The notes: generated from the sequence alone by a model not told the origin. 64,000 bases of DNA from Rhyacophila brunnea (GCA_022495005.1 JAGYXB010001569.1:1-64000), one strand, 5' to 3'; positions 1-11,359 are shown, counted from the first letter of the stretch. Made by a program: numbers and translations.

Positions 1-309
1 GAATGCACGAAACCATCACATTACACAATTCTTCGACTTATTTTAAATACCAATTCAAATAAGCATAAAACTCATCTTCCTTATTAGTAGATAATACTAT
101 CATGCAGTACATATATGTAATTATTTTATCTGGACATAGTCTATAGCATAGAAGCATTGACATATTATTATTATATAGATATACGAAGTTTCTGAATATA
201 AAATGACTACACAATGCTTGTCTGTCAGTCAAATACAGATGGAAGTGGCGAAAAGATGAACTCTACCTGCATCGTATTAATTAAATGAAAATAATAACAG
301 ACACAACAG
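1..309. other. AT-rich sequence, nothing recognised
   Basis: No reading frame with recognisable protein character, no terminal inverted repeats and no tRNA-like boxes were seen on either strand. The next recognisable feature is the retrotransposon fragment that begins near 310. Confidence 0.5.
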
Positions 310-597
310 CCTTCGGTGATTGAAGTTATCACGAAGAGACGATTCACGTGGCTGGGACATGTATTCCGGATGCCGCCAAAGAGTGCGGCACTTCGTACCC
401 TTGTGGCACAGCCTCAAGGGTTCCGTCGCCGTGGCCGGCCCTCCCTCACCCTGCAGCGATGCTGCAGGTCTGACATGGCGGGAGGCACAGGAGTTGGCGA
501 TGGACCGAGGGAAGTGGCGCCAGCTTGTGCTTGCCCTATGCCCCAATGTTGGGACGTGACAGGGTGAAAGAAGAAAGAAGAAAGAAGAAGAAGAATT
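310..597 (+). mobile_element. 3' end of a non-LTR retrotransposon with GAA-rich tail
   Basis: One frame from about 316 reads RRFTWLGHVFRMP and then RRRGRPSLTLQRC. This is the WLGH...R..GRP pattern found at the C-terminus of many LINE endonuclease/reverse-transcriptase polyproteins. The frame is then lost, and a second frame continues with LTWREAQELAMDRGKWRQL and ends LCPNVGT followed by a stop near 557. So the coding end carries at least one frameshift. The stop is followed at once by a simple (GAA)n/(GAAA)n tract at about 567-597, the usual position of a LINE tail. GC content is much higher than in the flanks. The copy is severely 5'-truncated and cannot be functional. The clade cannot be fixed from so short a piece. 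Confidence 0.75.
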
Positions 598-654
598 ATA
601 TAATTGGATATTTTTTAAGAGAATTGTTATAAATACATAGTTTGTGTACCTACT

Positions 655-1205
655 GAAAACTACCTTATTCTTAGTTCAATAATTATTATAAAACAATCAT
701 TATTCGTAAGATGTTTTATCAAATTTGAATGGTCAAAGACATAGCTTATAATCAGTATCTTTAGAATTATCTTCAAATGTGTTAATCGTGCCCATTTTTT
801 TAAAGAATAAAATGCCTAATTCTTGTCAAATTTGGGATCACAGAGATTATAAAATATAATTTTTATCGTAAATATTTCACTATTATAATGTTAACATTAA
901 TTTGACTAATGGTTTTATAAATGCGTTTAAAAATTAATAAATGTAAAAAATCTTAACACCACTGCACATGGATGTACTGAAATATGACTATATTCTAAAA
1001 CATTAGATCGAGAGGTTTAAAAGAATACTATTTTATGTAATAAAAATATTTGATGCAGTCATCAAATGTTTAAAATAAATATAAACGATAATAAGGCTTC
1101 AAAATTATATAAATAGATTATCTACAACGTTTAAGGAATGTTCAGGCTAATGCTTTGAAAATACCATAAAAGCTACATTTTGACCTACGTTGGGCATGTG
1201 GGCCG
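655..1205 (+). repeat. Arm of foldback family L, inverted relative to 3700-4240
   Basis: This stretch is the near reverse complement of about 3700-4240. It ends with the same terminal sequence (TTTGACCTACGTTGGGCATG) that closes the foldback element at 4525. It is therefore a second, truncated copy of that element. No coding capacity was recognised. Confidence 0.7.
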
Positions 1206-2022
1206 TTAAATATTGATGCCGATAACGGTATTGATCGCTACTTTCTTTCTCAGTCACATCCCTGGCCACGGAATAAGCTCGCTGATACGAATCATTAGAT
1301 TCGCCTCAATAGACTGGTGGCAGGTCAATTTATTAAAGATTTTTTTCATAATCGAAACCTGTCGCTATAAAAAGATGTCCCATTATTGTATTTGTCATCC
1401 TAACTGGTTCATTCGATTCTGTCAAGCTGATTGACAGAGCTGAGCTAGCCAGGCCCTCTGGCATGCGAGCCAAGCACACGAGAAAGGACCATGTCCATTC
1501 TCTTCCTCAAATCTTGTAGGGTAAAGTACCTACTCACTTGACTAGCTATGGGAGATGCGACAAAAATAATGCACAATTTTTCAGTCATACTTATATTTGT
1601 TTTCATAATAATTGAATATACATAATGTAGAATGGTCCCAGAAACATACAAACTTATTAGAAAATTAATCATAAGAAAATCTTAGATGAGTGGAATTCAA
1701 ACATATATTGTCTATAATACTTATTAGTATTATTACTAGGGCCCGGATTTTTATGCTAGTGCATGTTTTGTTGGGGTTTATGCACAGCAATGAGAGTCGC
1801 ACAGAAATCTGTTTTGAAAGACATAGAATCCAAAAATAAAATTTTATTGTGCATATAAATGCATATTTGAGACGTTAGAGCATATTTGAGACATTAGTGA
1901 ATATTTAATAAATAAATGCATATTTTAGAGCTTTTGAATTTATAATTTTAGTTTTTTTTAGTTAGTTTAGATGCACTTGCAGTTTTGATGCCATCTTCGA
2001 GCTGTGGATTTATCATAAAAAG
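1206..2022. other. Gene-free AT-rich interval
   Basis: No recognisable protein. At about 1858-1940 there is a short degenerate tandem repeat with unit near GCATATTTGAGACRTTAG. A sequence starting GGGCCCGGATTTTTATGC near 1739 may be the 5' edge of the hAT remnant that follows. Confidence 0.4.
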
Positions 2023-2163
2023 TGAAGTCAACTCGGGCACTTTTATTTAAAGTTTGCACTATCACCTCTGTGGACGTTGAGAGGTCGTTTTCCGCATATA
2101 AACAAAATACTGCCAGAGCATAATATTGAAAAAAATATTGTTTTTTTTTCGGGCAAAAAATAG
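2023..2163 (+). pseudogene. hAT transposase C-terminal dimerisation-domain remnant
   Basis: In the frame read from about 2023 the translation contains ITSVDVERSFSAYK (2061-2102). This is the hallmark hATC dimerisation motif (T-S-x-x-x-E-R-x-F-S). After a one-base frame change near 2100 the neighbouring frame continues ILPEHNIEKNIVFFSGKK and stops at 2161-2163, the expected position of a hAT C-terminus. Only this last part is legible; no zinc finger or catalytic core was found upstream. The motif assignment is strong, but the boundaries of the parent element are uncertain. It is a possible source family for some of the hAT-type MITEs in the window, though no shared termini could be shown. Confidence 0.7.
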
Positions 2164-2477
2164 AAAATAGTATTTAGGAATAGTTAAGTGTGTCGTTTTT
2201 GTTTTTTAAGTTATGTTTGGTTTACATCGCATTTATTATTCAATTATTTGTACTTGTAAAAAAACTATAGTTCCCACCACCACCCATCATATATGCACAG
2301 CCGTGGATATGCACGGCCGCTTTCTATGACGCTTTAAACGTGTCTGGAAGAAGTGATTTTAAGTGCTCATTCCGTCCCGAGACGGAGCCGCACGGGACTG
2401 ATGCTGCAACCATGCACCGTAGTGCTTAAAGAATAAAGTTAAGAAAGAATTTTTTTTTGACTGACTGCTATCCGCTG

Positions 2478-2836
2478 ACGTTAAGCGCTTTGTGTACCCG
2501 CATACAGAGTGTCACGAATTGAAATGGATGAGTCTACAGAAGAGTCGGGACTATCCCGCTCCCCAAACGACGCTGCAAATTTCTCAAATGTCGCAAAGTT
2601 GGCCTTGGTTGCTATCAGATCTCCATGACCAATTGGGCCCGTGTGAGGACGGACCCTGGCAAACAGCTCCGCTCGTTCGAGTTCCATAAGCGGGCAATCC
2701 CAAAGGATGTGTTCAACATCTTGGTGGTCATGCCCGCAGGTACAACCCGGCCCATCTACTATTAAGCCAAACTCGTGGAGTCTGGCGGCGAAGTTGCCAT
2801 GGCCGGTGAGGAACTATATGATCTTCTTAGGAACAG
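2478..2836 (-). pseudogene. C-terminal fragment of an I/R1-type LINE ORF2
   Basis: On the minus strand the frame reads LTGHGNFAARLHEFGL, then CTCGHDHQDVEHILWDCPLM, and ends GTQSA with a stop near 2481. The LTGHG...L...C.C......VEHIL..CP pattern is the Cys/His motif that follows the RNase H domain in I- and R1-like LINE ORF2 proteins. The same motif, diverged, recurs in the LINE at 61.3-63.2 kb. An in-frame stop lies just upstream of LTGHG (near 2817), so the copy is dead. A T-run at 2450-2458 may be its poly(A) tail read on the plus strand. Reverse transcriptase and endonuclease are missing by 5' truncation. Confidence 0.8.
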
Positions 2837-3510
2837 CCATGGTCAAGGAATTATGATGGTCTTCATTGTGATGCAATGTGGGGAATTGAATTCAAAACTG
2901 CCGCTGGTCAAACTAACTAACCACTGTTTCCGACAAAACGTATATCCAACAGTTAGAATATCAATATTATCAATTCAGGAAACGGTAGTTTGACATTTAT
3001 TTTTTCCAGTAAAAATGATGATTCCCAGAAACAAGCGATAACAATAATTATTTTGGTTAAAAACAACACGATAACGGTGTTTGTTAAGAAATTGAATACG
3101 ACAGTCTGGAATATAGCGTTTAATTTGTATGGCACTAAATTAATCTAAATACCTTGGAAATGTACGCCGCCTCATCGTGTTGTTGTACTGTGATGTAGAT
3201 ATCTATTAGGATAATAATTTGTGACATTTGGTTGATTATTTTCTGCGAAATCAGATCAAATAGGTAACCAGTAACGCAAGAGGCTTAGTGCAATTGGATT
3301 ATTGTGCTCAGTAACGTCTAGGGAATCCAATCCCTGGATCCCGGACAATTTTCGATACCTATGAATCCCGGGACTAAGGAACATAATCCCGAAACCTTCG
3401 GGATTCATTTTTGAAGTTATACTTCTTTAGGCGCGTTTGGAAAATCAGATCTGAGTGTATCTTTGGCGTGTGACATGTAACATATAATTTATTTTTTCAC
3501 ACAAAAAAAC
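2837..3510. other. Gene-free interval
   Basis: No recognisable coding sequence or terminal repeats. A GC-richer patch at about 3310-3410 holds repeated near-palindromic words around ATCCCGGGA; a similar patch is at 5335-5390. Confidence 0.4.
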
Positions 3511-3590
3511 ACACTCGATTGGATTCGAACCAACGATTGTTCGGTTATCAGCCGAACGCACAACGATTACGCCACAGAATGATACTGCAA
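3511..3590 (-). pseudogene. tRNA-Ile-like (GAT) pseudogene or SINE head
   Basis: On the minus strand there is a perfect 6-bp anticodon stem (GTTCGG/CCGAAC) with loop CTGATAA, giving anticodon GAT. A T-arm with the box B consensus GGTTCGAATCC and a D-arm-like box A (TGGCGTAATCGTTGTGCG) are also present. The seven bases on each side that should form the acceptor stem do not pair. A working tRNA gene is therefore unlikely. It is better read as a decayed tRNA copy or a tRNA-derived SINE head. Confidence 0.55.
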
Positions 3591-3639
3591 TCGTGACGAT
3601 TATACAGTATACTATTATAGTTTAGAATTGTTCCGTTGC

Positions 3640-4800
3640 TAGGCAACGAATTTATTATTGTCGGTCATTTGCAATTCCTTATGTAAACAAACTATTGAGG
3701 GCGGACGTGCTCAGCGTGGGTCAAAATGGAGCTTTTTTCTATTTTCCAAGCATGATCCTGGACATACCTTAAACGTTGCAGATAATCTGTTTATATAATT
3801 TTGAAGCCTTATTATCCGTTATATTTATTTTAACATTTGATGACTGCATAAAGTATTTTTATTACATAAAAGAGTATTCTTTTAAACCTCTCGCTCTAAT
3901 ATTTTAGAATATAGTCATATTTCAGTACAAAAATGTGCAGTGGTGTTAAGATTTTTTATATTTATTAATTTTTAAACGCATTTATAAATCCATCAGTATA
4001 ATTTATATCGACATTATTATAGTGAAATATTTACGATAAAAAATTATATTGATAATCTCTGTGATCCCAAATTTGAAGAATTAGGCATTTTATTATTCAA
4101 AAAATGGGCAAGATTAACACATTTGAAGATAATTCTAAAGATACTAATTATAAACTATGTCTTTGACCATTCAAGTGTGATAAACACCCTACGAATAATG
4201 ATTGCTTTATAATAATTTTTGACCTAAGAATAAGGTAGTGTTTTTTTGAAATACGCCATTTCTTTTGGCATTCCCCAGTGGTTAGCTACAACATACGGCC
4301 GTAGCCATAAATTGACAAACTATTATTGAAGTAGGGAGTAAAATGATGTTAAAGCGCGTGTTTGAACATGTACCGTTTAAAAAATAAAAAAATCGGTTCG
4401 GTAGGCGAGTTGAGGTAGGTAAGGCTTCAAAATTATATAAATAGATTATCTACAACGTTTAAGGTATGTCCAGGATCATGCTTTGAAAATAGAAGAAAAG
4501 CTCCGTTTTGACCTACGCTGAGCATGTCCCCCCTAAAACGTCATAGTGGCAGTTGTTACTTTAAAAATAAAAACAACGATAAATAATTATATACTTTAGT
4601 AATATAAGTTAAAGTGTATAGAAATAAACCAACGGCGTTCCAATAAGCGGTCCTCTTTATTGAGTGTGTAATTTAACAAGATAGTTAAGAGCTAGTCGAA
4701 GAATCTAGTTTATCACAAGTTTTGTTTTTGATTTGTTACGCCAAAGAATTATAACTTCTAACGCGCGTACATAAGTACACACACCGATTTTTTAATCAAT
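3640..4800 (+). repeat. Dispersed repeat interrupted by foldback element L
   Basis: The pieces 3640-3696 and 4529-4795 together match the uninterrupted copy at about 50470-50775. Shared landmarks are TTATTATTGTCGG, the CGTCA.AGTG.CAGTTGTTAC stretch, and a run to CACACACCGATTTTTT. The intervening 3697-4528 is an insertion whose ends are inverted copies of each other over about 115 bp (left GGACGTGCTCAGCGTGGGTC; right the complement ending ...GCTGAGCATGTCC). The copy at 50 kb thus supplies an empty site that fixes the insertion point near 3696/4529. No protein is encoded. Confidence 0.75.
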
Positions 4801-5404
4801 CACAATCAATTAGTAAGTGCACAAAGTTATATTAGTGAAGTATATGTACCTGCTCATGTCAGAGGGGGATCGCCGGATGCTCATGGATAATAAAAAAACA
4901 TTTTTTGTTGTCATACGCAATCGCAAAAACATCAGAAAAATAATAAATTCGTTCATTTAACCAGCTAGACTCCACTGACGTTCTGGCACGCGAACGACGT
5001 CTAACCGCCAGTGCTACGGACATGCAGGTAGGCACTTGTTTCTACACCGAATTTTATGAATGTTATCTTTTCTTAATTAAATTTAAAAAAAACTGCTTTT
5101 TCACATTATTAAGTAGGTATCTATATTCTATATTACAATATTATTTACTCCATTAAACCCATGTATATCCAAGATTGAACTTACACAATATTAACATTAA
5201 ATTCAAATGTCTTAAATAGTATAAATAATAAAAATGTCTAGTATAATTATTATACTAGACATTTTTGACCGATTTTATCAATGCTATTTGTATAATTAAG
5301 TAAAAAAAATTATTAACTATCGAAAAAAACACCAATCCTGGGATAGTCAAATTGTAATCCTGAAATCCCGGGATCAAAATTTTGGCTCGGGATTGGATTT
5401 CTTA
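4801..5404. other. Gene-free AT-rich interval with perfect hairpin
   Basis: No coding sequence. It contains a perfect inverted repeat at 5230-5266 (17-bp arms AAAAATGTCTAGTATAA, 3-base loop TTA). Confidence 0.5.
5230..5266. repeat. Perfect 17-bp hairpin
   Basis: Left arm 5230-5246 and right arm 5250-5266 are exact complements with a TTA loop. It is A+T-rich, has no following T-run of terminator type, and is not next to a gene. It is probably a small palindromic MITE core or replication-derived palindrome. Confidence 0.85.
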
Positions 5405-5940
5405 GACTGACGTCCCTCAGGCATAAAGTCCACTAAAGCGGGCTTGCGGGGCTCTCGCACATATTCTATGTGAATCATCGAAAATACAACGTAATCAAAT
5501 ACGCCAGCGCACACTGGATTTGACGACGCATTGTGCCCGCCCGCCCCATGAGTCATCGTTGTGTGGCTTCTCAGCGGCTCGAATTAACGAAAATACAACG
5601 TAGTCCATTCATTGAACACGGCAAACAAAATCACGCTCCTGGAAGCGTCGTCGATAGACGGGCGGGAAGGCATTATTTAATAACAGTGAACTCTTTGTTT
5701 AGTTATTGCGTGTCCGATATTTCGCTAGTAGAATGATGTCATCGTGAATATTAATTACAAGCCCCGAGAAATTTAATAATATTTTTATTGCTTTGTTATG
5801 AGAGACGCTGATAATAATAATTATTTTGTGCTCCTTGAGCCCCTTATTACATAGGTGAAGGGTAATGCGCGGGTGGGAGGGGGCCTACTTCGTAGAGAGC
5901 GCACCGAGCGCCGCTTTGGTGGGCTTTATGCCTCAGACTT
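5405..5940. mobile_element. Possible palindromic MITE
   Basis: The left edge (CCTCAGGCATAAAGTCCACT, about 5417) is complemented at the right edge (TGGGCTTTATGCCTCAG, about 5921-5937). Inside are two direct copies of CGAAAATACAACGTA. A GACGTCCC word at the left edge and GAATGCCGCCCCC at the right recall the ends of the hAT-type element at 18837-20516. No target duplication could be defined. Confidence 0.4.
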
Positions 5941-6019
5941 AGAATGCCGCCCCCTTAATTTCTAGCTTAAAACTTTCAAATTGTCTAAAAAAATGTTATG
6001 TACCTACTTACTTCCACAG

Positions 6020-6212
6020 ATTGAAGGTTTCTATCAACAGATTATTTTTATTACGAAAAATGAATATTATCCACTTAACCGATTAGGTCCAAACTCTGAT
6101 TTCAAACACATATTGAAATACAAAATGTGTATTTGCCAGACCCAGGATTCTAAACTGGGACCCACGACATTATAATCCGGCGCGTTAACCCCTCGGCCAT
6201 CGTAGGCGTAAC
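6020..6212 (-). mobile_element. tRNA-derived SINE family F, degenerate copy
   Basis: Minus strand carries the family F head (GTGGGTCCCAG... followed by a damaged box B) and the body with GACCTAATCGGTTAAGTGGATAA. Relative to the copies at 20517-20724 and 54345-54568 the box B is mutated. This is an older copy. Confidence 0.65.
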
Positions 6213-6774
6213 CGCGATAATAATATCTTTCTATAAAAGTCCAACGGCGTAGGCTCACCAGAGCTAGAGCTAGACAATAATTCTATCCAGGGAACAGAAA
6301 AATAATACGTGGATGCCGTTCTAGGTGAGGCTTTAACATCGTTTAAATTTCGTGTATGTAGACATATGGGATAAACTTAAAACACGTGTTGAAGAATATG
6401 TTACTTTAGTTAGGTACGTGTGTATCATAATTTGAATTAAAGATTTTTACGTACCTAAATGAAATGCTTATTATATAAGTAATATATTATGGATTATTAT
6501 AAATATAAACAAAATTTATTTATTTTTGTTCATTTTGGCCAGGACGTTTATGGTCACTGTGTATAATTAATATTGCACTAATCGTAGTTTATAATTCAAA
6601 TGTGCACGATGGAATAACTAATTTGTCCTTTGTTTATAAAATATTTATCGAATGAATTTTATTGCATCATGTGCATTCTTTCGGATTGTTTGTACTGTTT
6701 ATATAAGTATAGCTAAAATCAGATATCTAGAACATTACTGTTAGAAACTACGCATTCATATTTACTTATACACG

Positions 6775-7535
6775 TGCACGAATTTACTGATACGTATTAT
6801 CGCGGCCATAACAAAGAAATGCACGTGTGAACACGTGCATTTACTTTGTTATATTACATGCATGGATAAAACAAGTTCCGCAGCTTCTGAATTGTCACGC
6901 GATATTTGGGACAATATTGGCGAACCTGCCGGAAATAATGCGAACTGTACCGATCAAAGCATATTATTAGACGTTTGCCAAATTCCACAACCTTTCAAAT
7001 AGCACCATATAATGACAACATCGCGTCTCGCTAACGCTTGAAAAATGAGATTGGCGAGACTGTTAATATAATATATACCTACTTCAGTTGAGGCATGGTC
7101 TAAAAAGATTGTGTATCGTGTCGCGGATTGTGTAAAAGACGCGTGCCGAACGAAATATAATTTGTCATAAAAATCCAACATGCGTCCATTTAATGTTATG
7201 TTTATTGTTATATTACTAATAATAATAGTATATTCATTGACATGTTTTCTTTATTAAGTACATACGTAAAGTTTTTTAGTCATCTTTTCACGATTTAAGA
7301 ATATTTTCATCCGACGCCATGACAAAACAAATCGACGTGCGCACACTTCGACTGTCGGTCTCCGATTGGCGAGTCCAGGCGACGAGTGAGAAATTTCGTC
7401 GCACCTACTGTTGAAAATTATTTGCCGTTTCACTGAAGTACGCTCTTAACACTTTTAGCTGTAAATAGTTATAATCGCGATAGTAAAATACAGACTATCG
7501 ATGCCAGTAAATCCATGCACGTGTACAGGCTTTAT
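6775..7535. mobile_element. Palindromic TTA-flanked MITE, interrupted by repeat B
   Basis: Ends carry the family's terminal words (TACACGTGC...ATTTACTG at the left, CAGTAAATCCATGCACGTG at 7505-7523 on the right) and internal landmarks ATTGGCGAACCTGCC and ATGACAACATCGCGTCTCGC. Complete relatives are at 7538-7911 and 55568-55988. Between about 7080 and 7448 it is interrupted by repeat B, also found at 10065-10400 (-) and 14465-14800 (+). Confidence 0.6.
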
Positions 7536-7537
7536 TA

Positions 7538-7911
7538 TACCACGTTTACACAGCATGGATTTACTGTTGACATTACGTGACCATAACAAGAAAATGTATG
7601 GGTAAACATGTATTATCCTGCAGTTGGCAAGATTGCATGCATGAATCAAGGAAGTTTGGAAGCTTCTAAATGTTCATGCGACAGTAGGATTTTTTCCATC
7701 TGCGACTGCGCAGTAGAACGATAGTGGCGAACCTGCTACGCTATTACGAAATAGTAGATAAGTACCATAAAATGACAACATCGCGTCTCGCTCACTGTTA
7801 AAGAATGAATTAGAGAGACAATCAGCACTTTTACGTGTAAACAGTTATTATCACGATAGTTTAAAATATGCACTATTGCTGCCAGTAAATCCATACACGT
7901 GTACAGGCGCT
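7538..7911. mobile_element. Palindromic TTA-flanked MITE, second copy in tandem
   Basis: Begins right after the previous element's terminal TTA. It reads CACGTTTACACAGCATGGAT near the left edge and CCATACACGTGTACAGGCGC near the right edge, and is followed by TTA (7912-7914). The interior matches the copy at 55568-55988 over the ACATGTATTATCCTGCAGTT, CTTGCATGCATGA and ATAGTGGCGAACCTGC landmarks. A 3-bp TTA/TAA target is typical of PIF/Harbinger-type MITEs. Confidence 0.65.
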
Positions 7912-8399
7912 ATTATGCTATGAACGGGTAGGTATAGAAAATAAATATATGATGGCACGCTTGTCATAGATAGTCAATCACTAACGCTAGAGATGTGCGC
8001 AAATGAAATTAGATACACGTGCTTGGATTATTTCATTATCTGCAAACATTGTTTATTCATTTTTTAACAACAACAATACGCCTGCTAAATGGATATATTA
8101 ACTTAATATAAATATTTATACTTGGTTTTGCATTGAAATTTTATTGGCGCTGTATTATATTTGAAGCGGCCTTCATTGTAAAGAGAATTACAACAATCAT
8201 GACGTCTTGTTTGGGAAACAATTAATACATGACGCTAAACAGATGTTATTATAAACCTCGTGGATCCAAAATAGTTTTTTGAAATAAGAATGTTTAATAA
8301 GCTTCGAAAAAAATCAATATTTTGATATCCACTCATTTTATATAGGAAAAGAAAGTCGCAAATACTGTCACTTGCATACTATCTACTCATTTGATAGTA

Positions 8400-8905
8400 T
8401 ATTTTAAAAAAGTATGACCGACAAAATGTGCATTATTTTACCACGTTTTTCTTAGCTCGTATTCTTGTTTGTCCGGTAGTTGTTTATCCAGTACAACTCT
8501 TGCAATCGATTTTTAACTAACTTCCCGACTAGCTAGAAACTTTTAGAATATATCATAACACGATGCCAATGCATTCTTTTAATACTTTTAGCCATCTTTA
8601 AGTAGAGTTGAATTCATTTTCAGTTAATTCTGTTTTGTATGAAAAGTTATTTCGGAAGAAATCCGTAATCCAATCCACTATTATTGGTTGCTAAGGGGGT
8701 GGTGCTAGCAACAAAATTATTAATATATACCTACGTGCGTTACTATGGAAATCGAAATGACATTTCAGTATTCAATATTTGTTTGTTGCAATAGCAAAAA
8801 ATGATTTGTTGATAATTGCCTTATTTGTCCTAAACTATTAATACATAGGATTGTCAAGTTTATATGATTCAACAGAAAATTTAAAAACGTGGTATGTAAA
8901 AAGTT
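8400..8905 (+). repeat. Dispersed repeat H, copy 1
   Basis: Closely similar to 23970-24470 (+) and to the reverse complement of 30385-30860. Shared stretches include CTTGTTTGTCCGG, CAATGCATTCTTTTAATACTT, TTGAATTCATTTTCAGTTAA and TATTATTGGTTGCTAAG. No open frame is conserved between the copies and no terminal repeats were identified. Confidence 0.7.
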
Positions 8906-8937
8906 CTTTTTATCTTGTAATTATTTCTATCTGCTAT

Positions 8938-9275
8938 TATGGTTTGGTCTACTGACCAAGTATTGATCAATACCATCTGAAAATTGTATTCTTATTTCAA
9001 TGAAAACAAATAAGTATGACTGACAAAGTTTAGTGTGCACTTTTTAATCTTAACAGTCTACATCCACCCCTTGCCACTGGTGTAAACGTATGAGAGAGAG
9101 GGTGATTTGGAAAAGCCTTTTGAGAATGTTCACCTGGTAATGGTATTACCTAGATCTGTAGGATATCTGCAATTAGTATTCTTATTTCAATGAAAACAAC
9201 TAAGTATGACTGAAAAAGATTAGTGTGCATTATTTATGTCGGATTTCCCCAGCCTATCTCCATCCTTCGCCACTG
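8938..9275. mobile_element. Two right-hand fragments of hAT-type MITE family X
   Basis: Two successive partial copies end with the family X right terminus: TTGCCACTG at 9079 and TTCGCCACTG at 9275. Each is preceded by the family's subterminal stretch (CTTATTTCAATGAAAACAA ... GACTGA ... TTAGTGTGCA). Left halves are missing. See 34747-35290 for a complete copy with target duplication. Confidence 0.7.
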
Positions 9276-9374
9276 GTTATTATTTATTTAACCCTTTTTT
9301 CTTGCTCGCCGACTCCATGCCCGACCCATACCCATGTTTGGCGACTTCTATCACATCGCGTATTCTTATCTGCA

Positions 9375-10462
9375 TAGTGGCGAAGAGTGACTTTTGAAAG
9401 AGGTTGGGAGGGTGTGGAGATCAGAGAAAAAGAACACACTTGTCAGGTATACTTACGTGAATTTAGAAGATAATACGATATTACTACTGATGATAACGAC
9501 ACACAAATAAGATGAAATTTCAATATCTCTGTGACGATGAGCTTAAATAACGTATTTTTTTAAAACATTTACATACATCAAAAATCTTTATTAGATTAAA
9601 AAAAATTATAAATCTATATTTTTATTAGTGAGTATGCGATTAAACGCCTTAGATTTCTTTTTTTAATTATCTAATTATTAATAATTATTTTAGTCCAAGT
9701 GCAGTCATGTCAACAATATTATACGCGAAGCTTGTAGGCTGCGATAGGAACCTACCATATTTCATACAATTCGATAGTCTGACTGAGGTTACGTGACGTA
9801 AAATCCATATGAAAAAATATCACAATTCCTTGACAAATAATCCTGCATTTATTTACGTTAAGACAGATAGCGCGCGGTGGTATATTTTTTAAACCTTTGC
9901 AGATTGTTTTATAATTTGTAAGTATAATACATTCCTACATATACCTACGACATTTGTCGTTGGCTAAATAATTTATTTTTATAGAATATAAAACAATCAA
10001 GTGATTATATTATTACAATATGTCAATATGCGATTAAAAAATATTTTTCTTAAGTACATAAGTGAAACGGCAAATAATTTTCAACAGTATGTGGGACGTA
10101 ATTTCGGCCGCGTTGCCAGTCGGAGAGCGATAGTCGACCTGTGAGCACGTCAATTTGTTTTGTGATGGCGTCGGAGGAATATATTCTTAAATCGTGTAAA
10201 GATGACTAAAAAACATTCCGCATGTACTTGAAAAAGAAAACATGTCAATTAATATACTATTAGTATTACGAATATAATAATAAACAACATTAAAAGGACG
10301 CATGTTGAATTTTTATGACAAATTATATTTCGTTCGGCTCGTGTCATTTGCTCAATCTGCGCATCGCCTAGTCACGATCTTTTTAGACCATGCCTCAGCT
10401 TTGGTATAGCCTTAAGAAGGTAGGCTTTAAATAATCGCCTAGTATGGAGTCTTCTCCGCTAG
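9375..10462. mobile_element. hAT-like composite containing repeat B (minus)
   Basis: The left edge TAGTGGCGAAGAGTGACTTT and the right-edge stretch GCCTTAAGAAGG...TTTAAATAATCGCCTAGTATGGAG correspond, in inverse orientation, to the element at 22086-22655 (its right edge AAAGTCACCCATCGCCACTG and its left edge CTCCATGCTAGGCGATTATT). The middle (about 10065-10400) is repeat B on the minus strand. Target duplication not clear. Confidence 0.5.
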
Positions 10463-10829
10463 TATTGAAAGCTCAATTAAAATAACATCTACATTTGAGC
10501 TATTATCCTAACGAAACTGTAGTCAGATTTATAATTATATATTAACACAAAGTAGAATGGTAATTAAATTGTGACAATTTTATGTTTCTAAACAGTTGTT
10601 TTATCATGTATACCTACCTACTTTCTAAGTACAGTAATCTTTTATTGATTATGTTATTGCATTTTTCAGTGACGCCCAACGTTTGGCATACAATATATTA
10701 TTATTATGCAGCAGTTTACGCATAATAATTATTGATCCACGAAAAAATCGTTAATTTTAAATTATTATGTTGAAACAATTTTATTGTTTAATCATTATTT
10801 TTTTAAATAATTAATAAGAAACAACATTT

Positions 10830-11359
10830 GGTACAGTTCGGTTATGAGGTATACAGCGGCAAACACATTTTGAAAATAGCCGATGTACTGGATTATTTGT
10901 TAGGTTAACCGAGCGATACTCAACCTGCGGCCCGCGGGCCACATGCGGCCCTTTAAGCTTTATGTGCGGCCCGAAACACATTTATTATCAGGAATTTCGT
11001 ATATCTTGAGATTCGTTTCGACTTTGACGCACAGATAGTGACACCCGAAGAGGATTGTCATTATGGTCCACATCAGATCTGGTTAAAGAGTGTTGCTATT
11101 GCACACCATTAATTTAAAAAACACGCATAATTTTTAAAATCTCTCTCTAAAAAAGGGGGGGTTTCATGATTTTTTTCTTTGCTTTACAAATATATGTATT
11201 TGGCCCGAAGAAAAAAAAGGTTGAGTATCATTGGGTTAACCTAACCAAACCTAACCTAACCTTACCCAACATAAACTAACCCAAACTAACAAATAATCCA
11301 GTATATTGGGTGTATTCAAAATGTGTTTTCCGCTGTATTCCTCATAACCGAACAGTACC
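10830..11359. mobile_element. Foldback element Q with about 80-bp inverted arms
   Basis: The left arm (GTACAGTTCGGTTATGAGG, then CAGCGGCAAACACATTTTGA, to GGATTATTTGTTAGGTTAAC) is complemented by the right arm, which ends CCTCATAACCGAACAGTAC at about 11339-11357. The arms run into short CCTAA-rich repeats (11236-11290). A third, single-arm copy lies at 32509-32580. The centre is split by a separate insertion, 10911-11233. Confidence 0.75.
10911..11233. mobile_element. hAT-type MITE nested in foldback Q, TSD GGTTAACC
   Basis: The flanks are identical 8-bp GGTTAACC at 10903-10910 and 11234-11241, the duplication length typical of hAT. The ends are imperfect inverted repeats around GATACTCAACCT / AGGTTGAGTATC. 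Subterminal GC-rich CTGCGGCCCGCGGGCC at the left and TTTGGCCCGAAG at the right resemble many animal hAT elements. No transposase frame. Because the target is itself palindromic, the TSD call is slightly less certain. Confidence 0.75.

Noticed and set aside
11230..11300. Possible telomeric TTAGG array
   Set aside because: Units are few and degenerate, and they belong to the arms of foldback element Q; the locus is interstitial.
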